A program made the translations under genes and the position numbers. From assembly GCF_009789225.1 (NCBI RefSeq), contig NZ_WSTA01000017.1:1-55763 (forward strand): DNA of 55,763 nt, read 5' to 3'. The notes under the pieces are model-generated. The model was not told the DNA's origin and ran no database searches. It worked only from the letters and a program-made list of their open reading frames with translations. This DNA is from Agromyces seonyuensis (GTDB lineage: Bacteria > Actinomycetota > Actinomycetes > Actinomycetales > Microbacteriaceae). This document shows positions 1 through 8,053 of this stretch, in pieces. The stretch's first letter is position 1. Every line of letters starts with the position of its first letter.

Positions 1-2
1 CC

Positions 3-440
3 GCCGCCGCCGCCCTCGTCGCGGTCGCCACGGCGATCGGCCTCGTCGGCCGCGCACGCGCCGGGCGGGCTCGGGCGGTCCGCGGCGCGGCCGGCCACGA
101 GCCGCACCGCGAGACCCTTCACGCCCTGCGCCTCTCCGACGACGACCTCGGCGAAGCCGCGACGCTCGTGCAGTTCACGAGCGAGTTCTGCGCCCAGTGC
201 GGCGGGGCGGCACGCCGCCTCGACCAGGTGGCCGGCGACTACGCCGGCGTCCGTCGCGTCGAGGTCGACCTGACGGACGCCCCCGAGATCGCCGCGCACT
301 TCCGCGTCCTCCAGACGCCGACGACCCTCATCCTCGACGCCGCGGGCACGCCGGTCGCCCGCATCGGCGGCCTGCCCCGCGCGGAGGCCGTCCGCGCGCA
401 CCTCGACCGATTGAGCGGGAGCCCCCATGTCGCAGCCTGA
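3..440 (+). CDS. thioredoxin-fold protein, membrane-anchored (5' truncated by window)
   Basis: The reading frame is open from the window edge, so the start lies upstream. The visible part begins with an Ala/Val/Leu-rich stretch ending in Arg-rich residues, like the end of a transmembrane anchor, followed by a thioredoxin-like domain with FTSEFCAQC (redox pair CAQC, codons at 189-200) and the cis-Pro motif LQTPTT. The family reduces or exchanges disulfides; the anchor suggests the domain sits at the membrane. The stop overlaps the start of the DUF4395 gene by 14 bases, so the two are probably co-translated. CAQC differs from the CGPC of the cytosolic thioredoxin at 23388. The exact substrate cannot be read from the sequence. 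Confidence 0.8.
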   Translation, partial: AAAALVAVATAIGLVGRARAGRARAVRGAAGHEPHRETLHALRLSDDDLGEAATLVQFTSEFCAQCGGAARRLDQVAGDYAGVRRVEVDLTDAPEIAAHFRVLQTPTTLILDAAGTPVARIGGLPRAEAVRAHLDRLSGSPHVAA

Positions 441-891
441 TTCCGCGCGAGCGAAGATCGACCCGCGCGGCCCGCGCTTCGGCGCCGCCGTGACCGCGAC
501 GCTCCTGCTGGTCGTCGTCGTGCTCGGGCTCGTCGAGGCGATCGTCGCCGCGTGGGCGCTGCTCGTGCTCCTCGCGCTCCTGTTCGCGTGGGGCGCGTTC
601 GGCGGCATCGAGCAGCACCCGTACGGGCTGTTCTTCAAGCGCTTCATCCGCCCGCGGCTCGCCCCGCCCGCCGAGCTCGAGGACCCGCGTCCGCCGTCGT
701 TCGCGCAGGGCGTCGGCTTCGCCGTGACCGCGGTCGGCGTCGTCCTCGGCGCCCTCGGCCTCCCGGCCGCGGTGCCGATCGCGGCCGCCGTCGCCTTCCT
801 CGCCGCGTTCCTCAACGCGGCCTTCGGCTACTGCCTCGGCTGCCAGTTCTACCTGCTGCTCGTGCGAGCACGGGTCATCCGGCACGCCTGA
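427..891 (+). CDS. DUF4395 integral membrane protein
   Basis: 154 residues. Two pairs of hydrophobic segments (about residues 20-55 and 95-150) flank a polar loop, and the C-terminal part carries FGYCLGCQFY, the Cys-containing signature of DUF4395 proteins. ATG at 427 lies inside the end of the thioredoxin-like gene. DUF4395 genes often sit beside thioredoxin-fold genes in actinobacteria, and the CxxC in the last membrane segment suggests a redox partnership, but no reaction is established that I know of. Function is inference from neighbourhood and the conserved cysteines. Confidence 0.85.
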   Translation: MSQPDSARAKIDPRGPRFGAAVTATLLLVVVVLGLVEAIVAAWALLVLLALLFAWGAFGGIEQHPYGLFFKRFIRPRLAPPAELEDPRPPSFAQGVGFAVTAVGVVLGALGLPAAVPIAAAVAFLAAFLNAAFGYCLGCQFYLLLVRARVIRHA

Positions 892-923
892 ACCCGCTCT
901 CCCCCGGACGGGGGTCGTCTCGC

Positions 924-929
924 TAGGCT
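924..929 (+). promoter_or_regulatory. -10 box of osmC-like gene
   Basis: TAGGCT, the commonest -10 form in this window, lies 32 bases before the ATG at 962; a Shine-Dalgarno GAGGAGG precedes that start, so this gene has a normal short leader. Confidence 0.55.
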
Positions 930-961
930 GTGCCCACCGCACGGAGACGAGGAGGCCCGAG

Positions 962-1387
962 ATGGCGATCACGAGCGAGGCGACGACCGTCTGGAACGGC
1001 ACGCTGTTCGAGGGCGAGGGCACGGTGAGTCTCGACTCGTCGCAGGCCGCCGAACTCCGGGTGGATTGGAAGACCCGCGCCGAGGGCGGCGTCGGCACCT
1101 CCACCCCCGAGGAGCTCATCGCCGCGGCCCACTCGTCGTGCTTCTCGATGGCGTTCTCCAACGCGCTGACGCAGGCGGGCTTCCCACCGACCGCCATCCA
1201 GACGACCGCGGCCGTCACGTTCCAACCGGGCACCGGCATCCTCGGCTCGCACCTGCTCGTCAATGCGACGGTGCCGGGCGTCTCGGACGAGCAGTTCGCG
1301 GCGATCGCCGAGGACGCGAAGGCGAACTGCCCGGTCTCCCAGGCGCTCGCGGCCATCCCGATCACGCTCGAAGCGTCGCTCGCCTGA
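962..1387 (+). CDS. OsmC/Ohr-family peroxiredoxin
   Basis: 141 residues, the usual length of OsmC-type proteins. The two redox cysteines are visible in HSSCFSMAF and ANCPVSQAL, and the loop GGVGTSTPEELIAAAH is the family hallmark. Such proteins reduce organic hydroperoxides with a Cys pair in a dimer. Strong SD (GAGGAGG) and a TAGGCT box precede the ATG. The stop TGA overlaps the ATG of the next gene (TGATG-type coupling), making a two-gene unit with the epimerase. Confidence 0.92.
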   Translation: MAITSEATTVWNGTLFEGEGTVSLDSSQAAELRVDWKTRAEGGVGTSTPEELIAAAHSSCFSMAFSNALTQAGFPPTAIQTTAAVTFQPGTGILGSHLLVNATVPGVSDEQFAAIAEDAKANCPVSQALAAIPITLEASLA

Positions 1388-2310
1388 TGCGGGTGCTCGT
1401 CGCCGGCGCGTCCGGGTTCATCGGCACCGCCCTCGTGGCGCGGCTGCGCGAGCACGGCCACGACGTCGTACGGCTCGTGCGACGCCGCGCGGAATCGGCC
1501 GACGAGTCCAGCTGGTCGCCGGCCTCCGGCATCCTCGATTTCACGGTCATGGACCGCGCGGACGCCGTCGTCAACCTCTCGGGCGCCTCGCTCGCCAAAC
1601 TGCCCTGGACGAAGTCGTACCGGCAGGAGCTCATCGACAGCCGACTCGGTGCGACGCGCACGCTCGCCGACGCGATGCGCAAGGCGCAGCGACCGCCGAG
1701 CGTCTTCCTCAGCGCCTCGGCCGTCGGCTACTACGGCGATCGTCCCGGTGAACTGCTCGTCGAGTCGTCCCCGCGCGGCGACGGCTTCCTCGCCGAACTC
1801 GTCGCCCGATGGGAGACCGCCGCCGCCCTCGCCCCGCGCGCGACGCGCACCGTGCAATTCCGCACCGGTCTCGTGATCGGCGCCGGCGGCGCGCTCGCTC
1901 CCGTGCGCACGCTCACGAAGTTCGGGCTCGGCTCCCGCATCGGCCTCGGCGGACAGCACTGGCCGTGGATCTCGCTCGACGACGAGGTCGGCGCGATCCT
2001 GCATCTGCTCGAGACCTCGCAGCTCGCCGGGCCGGTGAACCTCGCCGGGCCGACGCCCGCGACCGCCGACCGGGTCACCCGTGCGCTCGCCGAGCGGATG
2101 CATCGCCCGCACGCGTTCGTCGTACCCGAGAAGGTGCTCGGGCTCGCGCTCGGCGACGCCGCCGACGAACTGCTGCTCGCGAGCCAGAAGGTCTCCCCCG
2201 TGCGGCTCGTCGCCGACGGCTACGAGTTCGCGCACCCCACGATCGAGGATGCGGTCGACGCCCTCGTCAGCGCGTCGCGTCGTCGGAGCGCGGCGGGCGC
2301 GACAGCCTGA
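1387..2310 (+). CDS. TIGR01777 family NAD(P)-binding epimerase-like protein
   Basis: 307 residues from the ATG that overlaps the osmC stop. N-terminal VLVAGASGFIGTALV is the Rossmann dinucleotide-binding motif of extended short-chain dehydrogenases; SASAVGYYGD is the family's active-site Tyr region (YxxxK-like position altered as is typical in TIGR01777), and the C-terminal domain of about 45 residues resembles DUF1731. The substrate of this widespread family (E. coli YfcH type) is unknown. The longer open frame starting at 1066 is rejected because it runs through the osmC gene. The 3' end overlaps the opposing gene by 44 bases. Confidence 0.88.
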   Translation: MRVLVAGASGFIGTALVARLREHGHDVVRLVRRRAESADESSWSPASGILDFTVMDRADAVVNLSGASLAKLPWTKSYRQELIDSRLGATRTLADAMRKAQRPPSVFLSASAVGYYGDRPGELLVESSPRGDGFLAELVARWETAAALAPRATRTVQFRTGLVIGAGGALAPVRTLTKFGLGSRIGLGGQHWPWISLDDEVGAILHLLETSQLAGPVNLAGPTPATADRVTRALAERMHRPHAFVVPEKVLGLALGDAADELLLASQKVSPVRLVADGYEFAHPTIEDAVDALVSASRRRSAAGATA

Positions 2311-2728
2311 TCGCGGTGCGCACCGCCTCGCGGCCGCGCTTGCGGTCGCCCGCGGCGTCGTAGACGATCCCGAGGCGCATCCAGTCGCGCCACGACTCCG
2401 GCGACGCCTCGACCGCGTCTTTGAACCGGGGGAACGCCTCGGTCGCGGCGGTGCGGTCGGCACGACCGCTCGCGGACGCCGCGATGCCGAGGTCGAGGCC
2501 GCCCTCGGCATCGAGCCGCTTGACGAGCTCCTGCGAGCGCCACCCGAAGGAGAGCTCGCGCCATAGCCCCCACGCCGCGATGATCGGCAGCACGATGAGG
2601 GCGACGCCCATGATCACGGCGACCGGTTCCCCCGTCAGGATGAACTGGACCGCCCGCCAACCGGCGAGGGCCAGGTACAGGGCGAGGAGCACCGCCATGA
2701 CGACGGCGGCGATGCGCGCGGTCTTCAC
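2267..2728 (-). CDS. small membrane protein with TPR-like C-terminus
   Basis: 153 residues from GTG at 2728, one base after the dapB stop; the open frame extends further upstream but only through dapB. Two hydrophobic segments (about residues 5-25 and 33-55) are followed by a soluble tail in which ESWRDWMRLGIVYDAAGDRKRG has the look of one tetratricopeptide unit. This layout, a membrane hairpin with a short TPR tail downstream of dapB, suggests a conserved accessory membrane protein; no enzymatic motif is visible. Probably translationally coupled to dapB. Confidence 0.75.
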   Translation of the reverse strand: MKTARIAAVVMAVLLALYLALAGWRAVQFILTGEPVAVIMGVALIVLPIIAAWGLWRELSFGWRSQELVKRLDAEGGLDLGIAASASGRADRTAATEAFPRFKDAVEASPESWRDWMRLGIVYDAAGDRKRGREAVRTAIRLSRPPRSDDATR

Positions 2729-2729
2729 G

Positions 2730-3479
2730 TCACTCCGAACCGGGCAGGCCGAGCAGGTCGTCGAGCCCGACGGCGACGCCCGCGGCATCGACCGTCGACC
2801 GGACGGCGAGCAGGATGCCGGCCTCGTACGAGGCGTCCGAGAACGTCGTGTGCGTGATCGTCAGGGTCTCGCCGTCGCCGCCGAGGACGACGTCCTGCTT
2901 GGCGAGCAGGCCCGAGAGGCGCATCGAGTGCACCGGCACGCCGGCGACGAGCTGCCCCCGGGCGCGCTGGTCGGCGTGCGGCGCGGCCACCGGGCCGAGC
3001 TCGCTGCGGGCCTCGCCGATGAGCTCGGCCGTGCGCACGGCCGTGCCCGAGGGCGAGTCGACCTTGCCGGCGTGGTGCGCCTCGAGGATCTCGATCGAGG
3101 GGAAGTACGGTGCGGCGAGGCGCGCGAACGCAGTGCCGAGGACGCTGCCGAGCGAGAAGTTCGGCACGAACCGCACGGCGGCGCGCTCGTCGGCCGCGAG
3201 ACGGCGTTCGACCTGCTGCCGGATGCCCGCGATGCGCGAGCGCGACCAGCCCGAGGTGCCGACGACGACGGGGATGCCCGCATCGACGGCGAACGGCACG
3301 ATCTCGGCGCTTGAGTGCGCGACCGTCACGTCGACGAGGACGTCGGCGCCGAGCATCCGCTCGAGCGGGTCGGCCGAGCCGAGCGCCGCATGCAGTTCGA
3401 GGTCGTCGGCCTCCTCGACGAGCCGGACGACGAGCCGCCCCATACGACCGGAGGCCCCGGTCACCGCCACGCGAATCAC
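2730..3479 (-). CDS. dapB: 4-hydroxy-tetrahydrodipicolinate reductase
   Basis: 249 residues, the normal DapB length. It reduces the DapA product in lysine/diaminopimelate synthesis using NAD(P)H. Visible are the nucleotide-binding motif VTGASGRMG at the N-terminus, and the catalytic region EAHHAGKVDSPSGTA with the paired histidines and Lys. The C-terminal helix region THTTFSDASYEAG matches the substrate-binding end. I chose GTG at 3479 because the fold begins directly with VIRVAVTG and because a TAGGCT box ends 7 bases upstream; the longer open frame adds an unconserved tail. Confidence 0.95.
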   Translation of the reverse strand: MIRVAVTGASGRMGRLVVRLVEEADDLELHAALGSADPLERMLGADVLVDVTVAHSSAEIVPFAVDAGIPVVVGTSGWSRSRIAGIRQQVERRLAADERAAVRFVPNFSLGSVLGTAFARLAAPYFPSIEILEAHHAGKVDSPSGTAVRTAELIGEARSELGPVAAPHADQRARGQLVAGVPVHSMRLSGLLAKQDVVLGGDGETLTITHTTFSDASYEAGILLAVRSTVDAAGVAVGLDDLLGLPGSE

Positions 3480-3486
3480 GCCTTCC

Positions 3487-3492
3487 AGCCTA
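3487..3492 (-). promoter_or_regulatory. -10 box of dapB
   Basis: TAGGCT on the minus strand, 7 bases before the GTG start, so the transcript is probably leaderless or has a very short leader (GGAAGG lies in that gap and could also serve as an SD). Confidence 0.55.
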
Positions 3493-3552
3493 GCCGCGCC
3501 GGACTCACAGCCCGGACGCACCCGCCCCGCGTTCAGGTGGGCTGCGCCGACG

Positions 3553-3558
3553 TAGGCT
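3553..3558 (+). promoter_or_regulatory. -10 box of GNAT gene, leaderless
   Basis: TAGGCT ends 6 bases before the ATG at 3565, which places the expected transcription start on or next to the start codon. Confidence 0.55.
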
Positions 3559-3564
3559 CGGAGG

Positions 3565-4050
3565 ATGCTGCGTTTCCGCGAGGTCTCCGCGACCGACCCC
3601 GAAGCCGTCGCGATGCTCGCCGAGTACTTCGCCGAACGCGCGGCGGGCTTCCCGGGCGGCCCGGGCGCCTACCGCCCGGTGTTCCCCTCGGAGGCGACCT
3701 TCGCCCCGCCGGCGGGCGTGCTCCTCATCGCCGACCTCGAGACCGGCGACGGCATGGTCCCGTCGGTCGGCCTCGGCGGCGTGCGGCTGCTGCCGGCCGG
3801 GGATGCGTCCGTGCGCTACGAGGTCAAGCACCTGTGGGTGCGCCCCGAGCGACGGGGCGGCGGCCGCGGCCGCGCGGTGCTCGCCGAGCTGATCGAGCGG
3901 GCGCGGGAGTTCGGCGCGACCGAAGTCGTGCTCGACACGAATGCGAGCCTCGAAGCCGCGGGCAGGCTCTACCGGTCGATGGGCTTCCGGAGCATCCCGG
4001 CGTACAACGACAACCCCAACGCGACCGACTGGTACCTGCTCGAGCTCTGA
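3565..4050 (+). CDS. GNAT family N-acetyltransferase
   Basis: 161 residues. The core shows the acetyl-CoA binding motif A as VRPERRGGGRGRAVLAELI (R/Q-x-x-G-x-G/A), followed by VVLDTNASLEAAGRLYRSMGF, the motif B region of GNAT enzymes. Substrate unknown. Likely leaderless (see -10 box). It is convergent with the histidine phosphatase gene; 38 bases separate the stops. Confidence 0.88.
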   Translation: MLRFREVSATDPEAVAMLAEYFAERAAGFPGGPGAYRPVFPSEATFAPPAGVLLIADLETGDGMVPSVGLGGVRLLPAGDASVRYEVKHLWVRPERRGGGRGRAVLAELIERAREFGATEVVLDTNASLEAAGRLYRSMGFRSIPAYNDNPNATDWYLLEL

Positions 4051-4088
4051 CGCCGAGCACTGACGCACCCCGATCGCGGCACCGCCGA

Positions 4089-4691
4089 TCAGATCGGGTA
4101 CGGCTCCGGCAGTCCCGTGCGGAGTTCGGCGGGCAGGTGGGCGAGGTCGTTGTGGGTCACGACGCTCCAGGGGCGGCCGGGCCGCTGCATGAGCACGGTC
4201 AGGCCGCAGTTCGCCTGGTTGAGCGTCAGCCAGCGCCACTCGGGCGCCTCGAGCACCTCGCGCACGAACCACGCGATCACGAAGTTGTGCGTGATGAGCA
4301 GTTGGTGGTGCGCCCCATTGCCGGCGCCCAGGAACTCGGCCGTGGCATCGGCCATCTGCGCCGCGCCCGCCTCGATCTGCGCCTCGGTGACGCCGCCGAA
4401 GAAACCGTCGTAGACGCTCGGCGTGTCCTGCTCCGGACCGCTCGGCACGCAATCGAAGAGCAGGGCGGATTCCTCGGGCTCGAGGGCGGGCATCTTCTCG
4501 GCGATGATCGCGGCCGTCTCGGCGGCGCGGGTGAGCGGCGAATACCAGGCCTCGTCGAAGGGCACCCCGCCGAGCCGCTCGGCGACGAGCTGCGCCTGGC
4601 GGCGGCCGCGCGGGGAGAGCGGGCCGTCGGGCAGACCGTGCTCGGCGTCGAGCTGCTCGCCGTGGCGCACGAGGTAGAGGAACCGGGTCAT
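4089..4691 (-). CDS. histidine phosphatase family protein (phosphoglycerate-mutase-like)
   Basis: 200 residues. N-terminal YLVRHGEQ holds the RHG signature with the phospho-accepting His; a second arginine is in SPLTRAAETA and the distal His in LLITHNFVIAW. This is the branch-1 histidine phosphatase fold, acting on small phosphorylated molecules; the precise substrate is not determinable. ATG overlaps the M16 stop by 4 bases (ATGA), so the two genes form one transcript. Confidence 0.88.
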   Translation of the reverse strand: MTRFLYLVRHGEQLDAEHGLPDGPLSPRGRRQAQLVAERLGGVPFDEAWYSPLTRAAETAAIIAEKMPALEPEESALLFDCVPSGPEQDTPSVYDGFFGGVTEAQIEAGAAQMADATAEFLGAGNGAHHQLLITHNFVIAWFVREVLEAPEWRWLTLNQANCGLTVLMQRPGRPWSVVTHNDLAHLPAELRTGLPEPYPI

Positions 4692-6124
4692 GCGTGCGCC
4701 TCCCCCGCCCGAGCGGCGGCTGCCGCGGGCGCGACGCCCGCGGACTCCTCGACGACCGGGCCGGACGGGTCGGCGACCCCGTCGAACACTTCGGCGCCGA
4801 CCGCGCCGACCGCCGCGATCGAGAGCGGGCCCGCGGCGAGATCGGCGGCGAGTGCGGCGACGTCCTCCGCCGTCACGGCGGCGATGCGGCGGAGCCCCTC
4901 GTCGAGGTCCGTGAACTCGCCGAGGGTGAGCTCGGCACGGCCGAGCCGCGACATCCGCGTATCGGAGTCCTCGAGGGCGAGTGCCGAGGCGCCGCCGAGC
5001 TGACCCGATGCGCGGCGCAGTTCGACATCGGTGACGCCGTGCTCGGCGAGCCGCTCGAGCTCGCCCCGCAGGATCTTCGCGACTTCGCCGGCCTTGCCGG
5101 GCGTGCAGCCGGCGTACATCGCGAACATGCCGGCGTCGGAGTAGCCCGCACCGAACGAATAGACCGAATAGGCGAGGCCGCGACGCTCGCGGACCTCTTG
5201 GAACAGGCGGCTCGACATGCCGGCGCCGAAGATCGCGTTGAGCACCGAGAGGGTATGGCGGCGGTCGTTGCCGGCGGCGAAGCCGGGCATCCCGAGGAAG
5301 AGGTTGACCTGCTCGTTGGGCCGATGCGTGAGGTTGAGCGCGGCGGCGCGGGAGTACGACGTGGGCACGCCGACGCGGCGCGGCACCGGCGAGCCTGCGA
5401 CGCCGAGGTCCCAGCCGCCCGCGGTGAGACCGTCCTGCAGACGGGCGACGAGGGCGTCGTGGTCGACCGCGCCCGCGGCCGTCACGACGAGGTCCTGGGG
5501 CCGGTAGTTGGCGCGGTAGTGCTCGTGGACCGCATCGCGGGTCGCGGCGCGGATCGTGTCGGGGTTGCCGCCGATCGGGCGCCCGAGCGGGTGGTCGCCG
5601 AAGACCGACTCGAACAGGCGCTCCCCCGCGACGTCGGCCGGGTCGTCGCCCGCCATCCCGAGCTCTTCGAGGATGACGCCGCGCTCGTTCTCGAACTCGA
5701 CCGGGTCGAGGGTCGAGGAGGTGAACATGTCGGCGAGCACGTCGACGGCCATGCCGAGGTCGCGGTCCTGCACCTTGGCGTAGTAGCAGGTGTACTCCTT
5801 GGCCGTGAGCGCATTGTGCTCGCCGCCGACCTCGTCGAACGCGACCGCGAGATCGAGCGCAGTGCGCGTCGGCGTGCCCTTGAAGAGCAGGTGCTCGAGG
5901 AAGTGCGTCGAGCCGTAGCTGCCGGCGCTCGTGCCGTGCGGGCCGGATTCGTCGCGCGAACCGACGGCCACCCAGTAGCCGATCGTGGCGCTGCGCGCGC
6001 CCGGCACGGCCTCGGTGAGGACGCGGACGCCGCTCGGCAGGAGCGTGCGTCGGACGAGCGAGTCGCCGGCCGCCCGGAAGGAGAGTTCGGTCGTTTCGAG
6101 CGGGAGTGCGACGGCGCTGTTCAT
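4688..6124 (-). CDS. M16 family zinc metallopeptidase
   Basis: 478 residues, typical of a single-chain M16B processing-peptidase-like protein. The inverted zinc motif HxxEH is in STHFLEHLLFKGT (about residue 70), with the distal glutamate in ENERGVILEEL about 75 residues later. The C-terminal half has the R/Y pair region RERRGLAYSVYSF used in substrate binding. In actinobacteria this gene commonly lies near pnp and dapB; here it follows that pattern except for the inserted genes 6179-8808. The start is an ATG 7 bases after a TAGGCT box, so probably leaderless. Confidence 0.93.
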   Translation of the reverse strand: MNSAVALPLETTELSFRAAGDSLVRRTLLPSGVRVLTEAVPGARSATIGYWVAVGSRDESGPHGTSAGSYGSTHFLEHLLFKGTPTRTALDLAVAFDEVGGEHNALTAKEYTCYYAKVQDRDLGMAVDVLADMFTSSTLDPVEFENERGVILEELGMAGDDPADVAGERLFESVFGDHPLGRPIGGNPDTIRAATRDAVHEHYRANYRPQDLVVTAAGAVDHDALVARLQDGLTAGGWDLGVAGSPVPRRVGVPTSYSRAAALNLTHRPNEQVNLFLGMPGFAAGNDRRHTLSVLNAIFGAGMSSRLFQEVRERRGLAYSVYSFGAGYSDAGMFAMYAGCTPGKAGEVAKILRGELERLAEHGVTDVELRRASGQLGGASALALEDSDTRMSRLGRAELTLGEFTDLDEGLRRIAAVTAEDVAALAADLAAGPLSIAAVGAVGAEVFDGVADPSGPVVEESAGVAPAAAAARAGEAHA

Positions 6125-6131
6125 CCCGTCC

Positions 6132-6137
6132 AGCCTA
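6132..6137 (-). promoter_or_regulatory. -10 box of M16 peptidase operon, leaderless
   Basis: Minus-strand TAGGCT with 7 bases to the ATG at 6124. Confidence 0.55.
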
Positions 6138-6178
6138 CGGCAGGGGGCCCGACAGCGGGCCGGGCGGTCGGACCGGAG

Positions 6179-7321
6179 TCAGGCGGAGGCGCGATCGAGC
6201 TCGACGAGGTCGCTGCGGCTGAGCTGGAGCGATGCGGCCGCCATGAGCGCGTCCACCTGCTCGGGATCGGCGGCGCTCGCGACGGGCGCCACGACGCCCG
6301 GCTTGGCGGTGAGCCACGCGAGGGCGACGGTCGCCGGCTCGACGCCGTGCTTGAACGCCACGGCGTCCAGTGCCCCGAGCACGCGGTGCCCGCGACGGTT
6401 CAGGTGCCGGGCGACGCGCGAGCCGCGGGCGTCGTGCCGGATGTCGGCGCGTCGGCGCACCGCACCCGCCAGGAAACCGCCGGCGAGGGCGAAGTAGGGC
6501 AGGACCGCGATGCCCTGCGCGTGCGCGACGAGCTCGCGCGCGCCCTCGTAGGCGCGGCGCTGCATGAGGTGGTACTCGACGGTGAGGGCTTCGAATCGCG
6601 GCAGTCCGTTGGCGGCGAGCACCCGGGCTTCGATGAGCGCATCGGGCGAGAAGTCGCTCGCACCGATCGCGCGGACCTTGCCGGCGCGGATGAGGGAGTC
6701 GACCTCGCCGAGGCTCTCGCCGAGCGGGGTCGCCGGGTCTTCGCCGTGGAAGTAGAGCAGGTCGATGCGCTCGATGCCGAGGCGCGAGAGCGAGGCATCC
6801 ACACCGGCCCGGATGCTCGCGGGCGAGAGACCGGGCGCGTCGGGGTGCCGTCCGATCTTCGTCGCGACCGCGACCCGCCCCTGTTGGCGCCGGCTCTTCA
6901 GCCACGCCCCGATCATGAGTTCGCTGCGCCCGGCCGCGTAGGAGTCGGCGGTATCGACGAAGTCGCCGCCGATGCCCGCGAACCGGTCGAGCACCTGGAA
7001 CGCGGCCTCGGGGTCGAGGGTCCAGCCGAACGTGCTGCCGCCGAGGCACAGCGGGTGCACCGTGATGCCCGTGTCGGCGATGGCAGAACGCCGCTGGACG
7101 GCGATCGGCCCGGAGAACAGGTTGGTGTCGACGTACTCGACGCGCTCATCGGCGTCCGGCGCGCGGTGCCGGCCGGAGCGTCGCACGAGCGTCGCGGCCT
7201 CCACGTCGAGACTGCTGAGCTGCTCGCCGATCTCGACCGTGCTCATCGGCTGCGTCTCGATCGGCTGCGTCTCGATCGGCTGCGAGCCGATCGGCGCCGA
7301 GCCGATTGCGTCATCCCCCAC
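6179..7321 (-). CDS. aldo/keto reductase with repetitive N-terminal extension
   Basis: 380 residues from GTG at 7321, chosen because GGAGGAG lies 6 bases upstream and a TAGGAT box lies near 7352; an upstream TTG has no ribosome site. Residues from about 90 on form a TIM-barrel aldo/keto reductase: FVDTADSYAAG (catalytic Asp and Tyr), VAVATKIG (Lys) and LLYFHGED (His). These NADPH-dependent enzymes reduce carbonyl compounds; the substrate is unknown. The first 25 residues contain four pentapeptides of the type I-(G/E)-(S/T)-(A/Q)-P encoded by a tandem 15-base repeat, and residues up to about 85 are not part of the fold. An internal ATG at 7246 could be a second start. Confidence 0.85.
   Translation of the reverse strand: MGDDAIGSAPIGSQPIETQPIETQPMSTVEIGEQLSSLDVEAATLVRRSGRHRAPDADERVEYVDTNLFSGPIAVQRRSAIADTGITVHPLCLGGSTFGWTLDPEAAFQVLDRFAGIGGDFVDTADSYAAGRSELMIGAWLKSRRQQGRVAVATKIGRHPDAPGLSPASIRAGVDASLSRLGIERIDLLYFHGEDPATPLGESLGEVDSLIRAGKVRAIGASDFSPDALIEARVLAANGLPRFEALTVEYHLMQRRAYEGARELVAHAQGIAVLPYFALAGGFLAGAVRRRADIRHDARGSRVARHLNRRGHRVLGALDAVAFKHGVEPATVALAWLTAKPGVVAPVASAADPEQVDALMAAASLQLSRSDLVELDRASA
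7246..7305. repeat. tandem 15-bp repeat, four units
   Basis: Two identical units TCGGCTGCGTCTCGA (7246-7260, 7261-7275) are followed by TCGGCTGCGAGCCGA and TCGGCGCCGAGCCGA. They encode the pentapeptide repeat at the N-terminus of the aldo/keto reductase. The in-frame unit length makes copy-number change tolerable. Confidence 0.9.
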
Positions 7322-7351
7322 GTCGTTCTCCTCCCCCAAGGATTGCCCCCG

Positions 7352-7357
7352 ATCCTA
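7352..7357 (-). promoter_or_regulatory. -10 box of aldo/keto reductase
   Basis: Minus-strand TAGGAT; start expected near 7345, giving a leader of about 24 bases that contains GGAGGAG before the GTG at 7321. Confidence 0.5.
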
Positions 7358-7409
7358 TTCGGGGCCGGGGTGCGCGCCGTAGTCGACGCGGACGACCGTT
7401 ATCGAAAGT

Positions 7410-8006
7410 TCATCGCACCGCGCCGATCGACCCGCCTGTCAGCCTGGCGATCGGGCCGGCGATCGCGAGCACGAGGCGTTCGAGCCCCCATTCCCAGGCC
7501 CTGTCGACATCGCCGCCGAGCCGGAAGGCGCCGGTGAGCTCCATGAGCAGGAAGCCCGTGCTCCAGGCGGTCAGGGTGCGGGCCGCGGGCAGCGCATCCG
7601 CCGGACCGCAGAGCGCGGTCGTGACCTCGAGCAAGGGCGCCGCCGCCTCGGCGAGCGCGGCTTCGCGCCGGCCGTCGCCCGCACCGGGGGCGAAGACGAA
7701 GCGGAACGATTCGGGCCGTTCGTGGGCGAACCTGCGGATCTCACCGGCGAGGGAGACCAGTGCGTCGCGCGGATCGCGCTCGCCGGTCGCGGCGGCGACG
7801 CGGACGCGCAGGTCGGCGAGCGCGGCGTCGGCCACGAGCGCCAGGAGCGCGTCGCGATCGCGAACGCGCTTGTAGAGCGAGGGCGCCTTGACGCCGACGC
7901 GATCGGCGACGGCCTGCATCGTGATCCGATCGGGTCCGCCCCCTTCGAGCAGGTCGCGCGCCACGGCGACGATCTCGGCGTTCGTGGTGCGCACCGGTGC
8001 CGGCAT
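7410..8006 (-). CDS. TetR/AcrR family transcriptional regulator
   Basis: 198 residues. The N-terminal 50 residues hold the TetR helix-turn-helix: ITMQAVADRVGVKAPSLYKRVRDRDALL. The C-terminal ligand domain is unremarkable, with WSTGFLLMELTGAF near the end. An SD AAGGAG precedes ATG at 8006, and a perfect -10 TATGAT is at 8039-8044. The gene diverges from the metallo-hydrolase at 8086, and a palindrome between them fits self- and neighbour-repression. Confidence 0.93.
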   Translation of the reverse strand: MPAPVRTTNAEIVAVARDLLEGGGPDRITMQAVADRVGVKAPSLYKRVRDRDALLALVADAALADLRVRVAAATGERDPRDALVSLAGEIRRFAHERPESFRFVFAPGAGDGRREAALAEAAAPLLEVTTALCGPADALPAARTLTAWSTGFLLMELTGAFRLGGDVDRAWEWGLERLVLAIAGPIARLTGGSIGAVR

Positions 8007-8038
8007 GCTCGTCTCCTTCGTTCGGGGTGGACGAATTG

Positions 8039-8044
8039 ATCATA
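8039..8044 (-). promoter_or_regulatory. -10 box of tetR gene
   Basis: Minus-strand TATGAT, the best -10 match in the window; the operator at 8056-8070 occupies the spacer/-35 region of this promoter. Confidence 0.6.
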
Positions 8045-8053
8045 GCTATTGCG

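Noticed and set aside
1066-1386. Longer N-terminus for the TIGR01777 protein
   Set aside because: It would run through the osmC gene; the Rossmann motif begins right after ATG 1387.
328-2511. Very long minus-strand open frame (727 codons)
   Set aside because: It lies antisense to four recognisable genes; its translation is Arg/Gly/Glu-rich with no motif, as expected for shadow frames in high-GC DNA.
7322-7339. TTG start for the aldo/keto reductase
   Set aside because: No ribosome site; it falls about 6 bases after the predicted transcript start, whereas GTG 7321 has GGAGGAG at good spacing.
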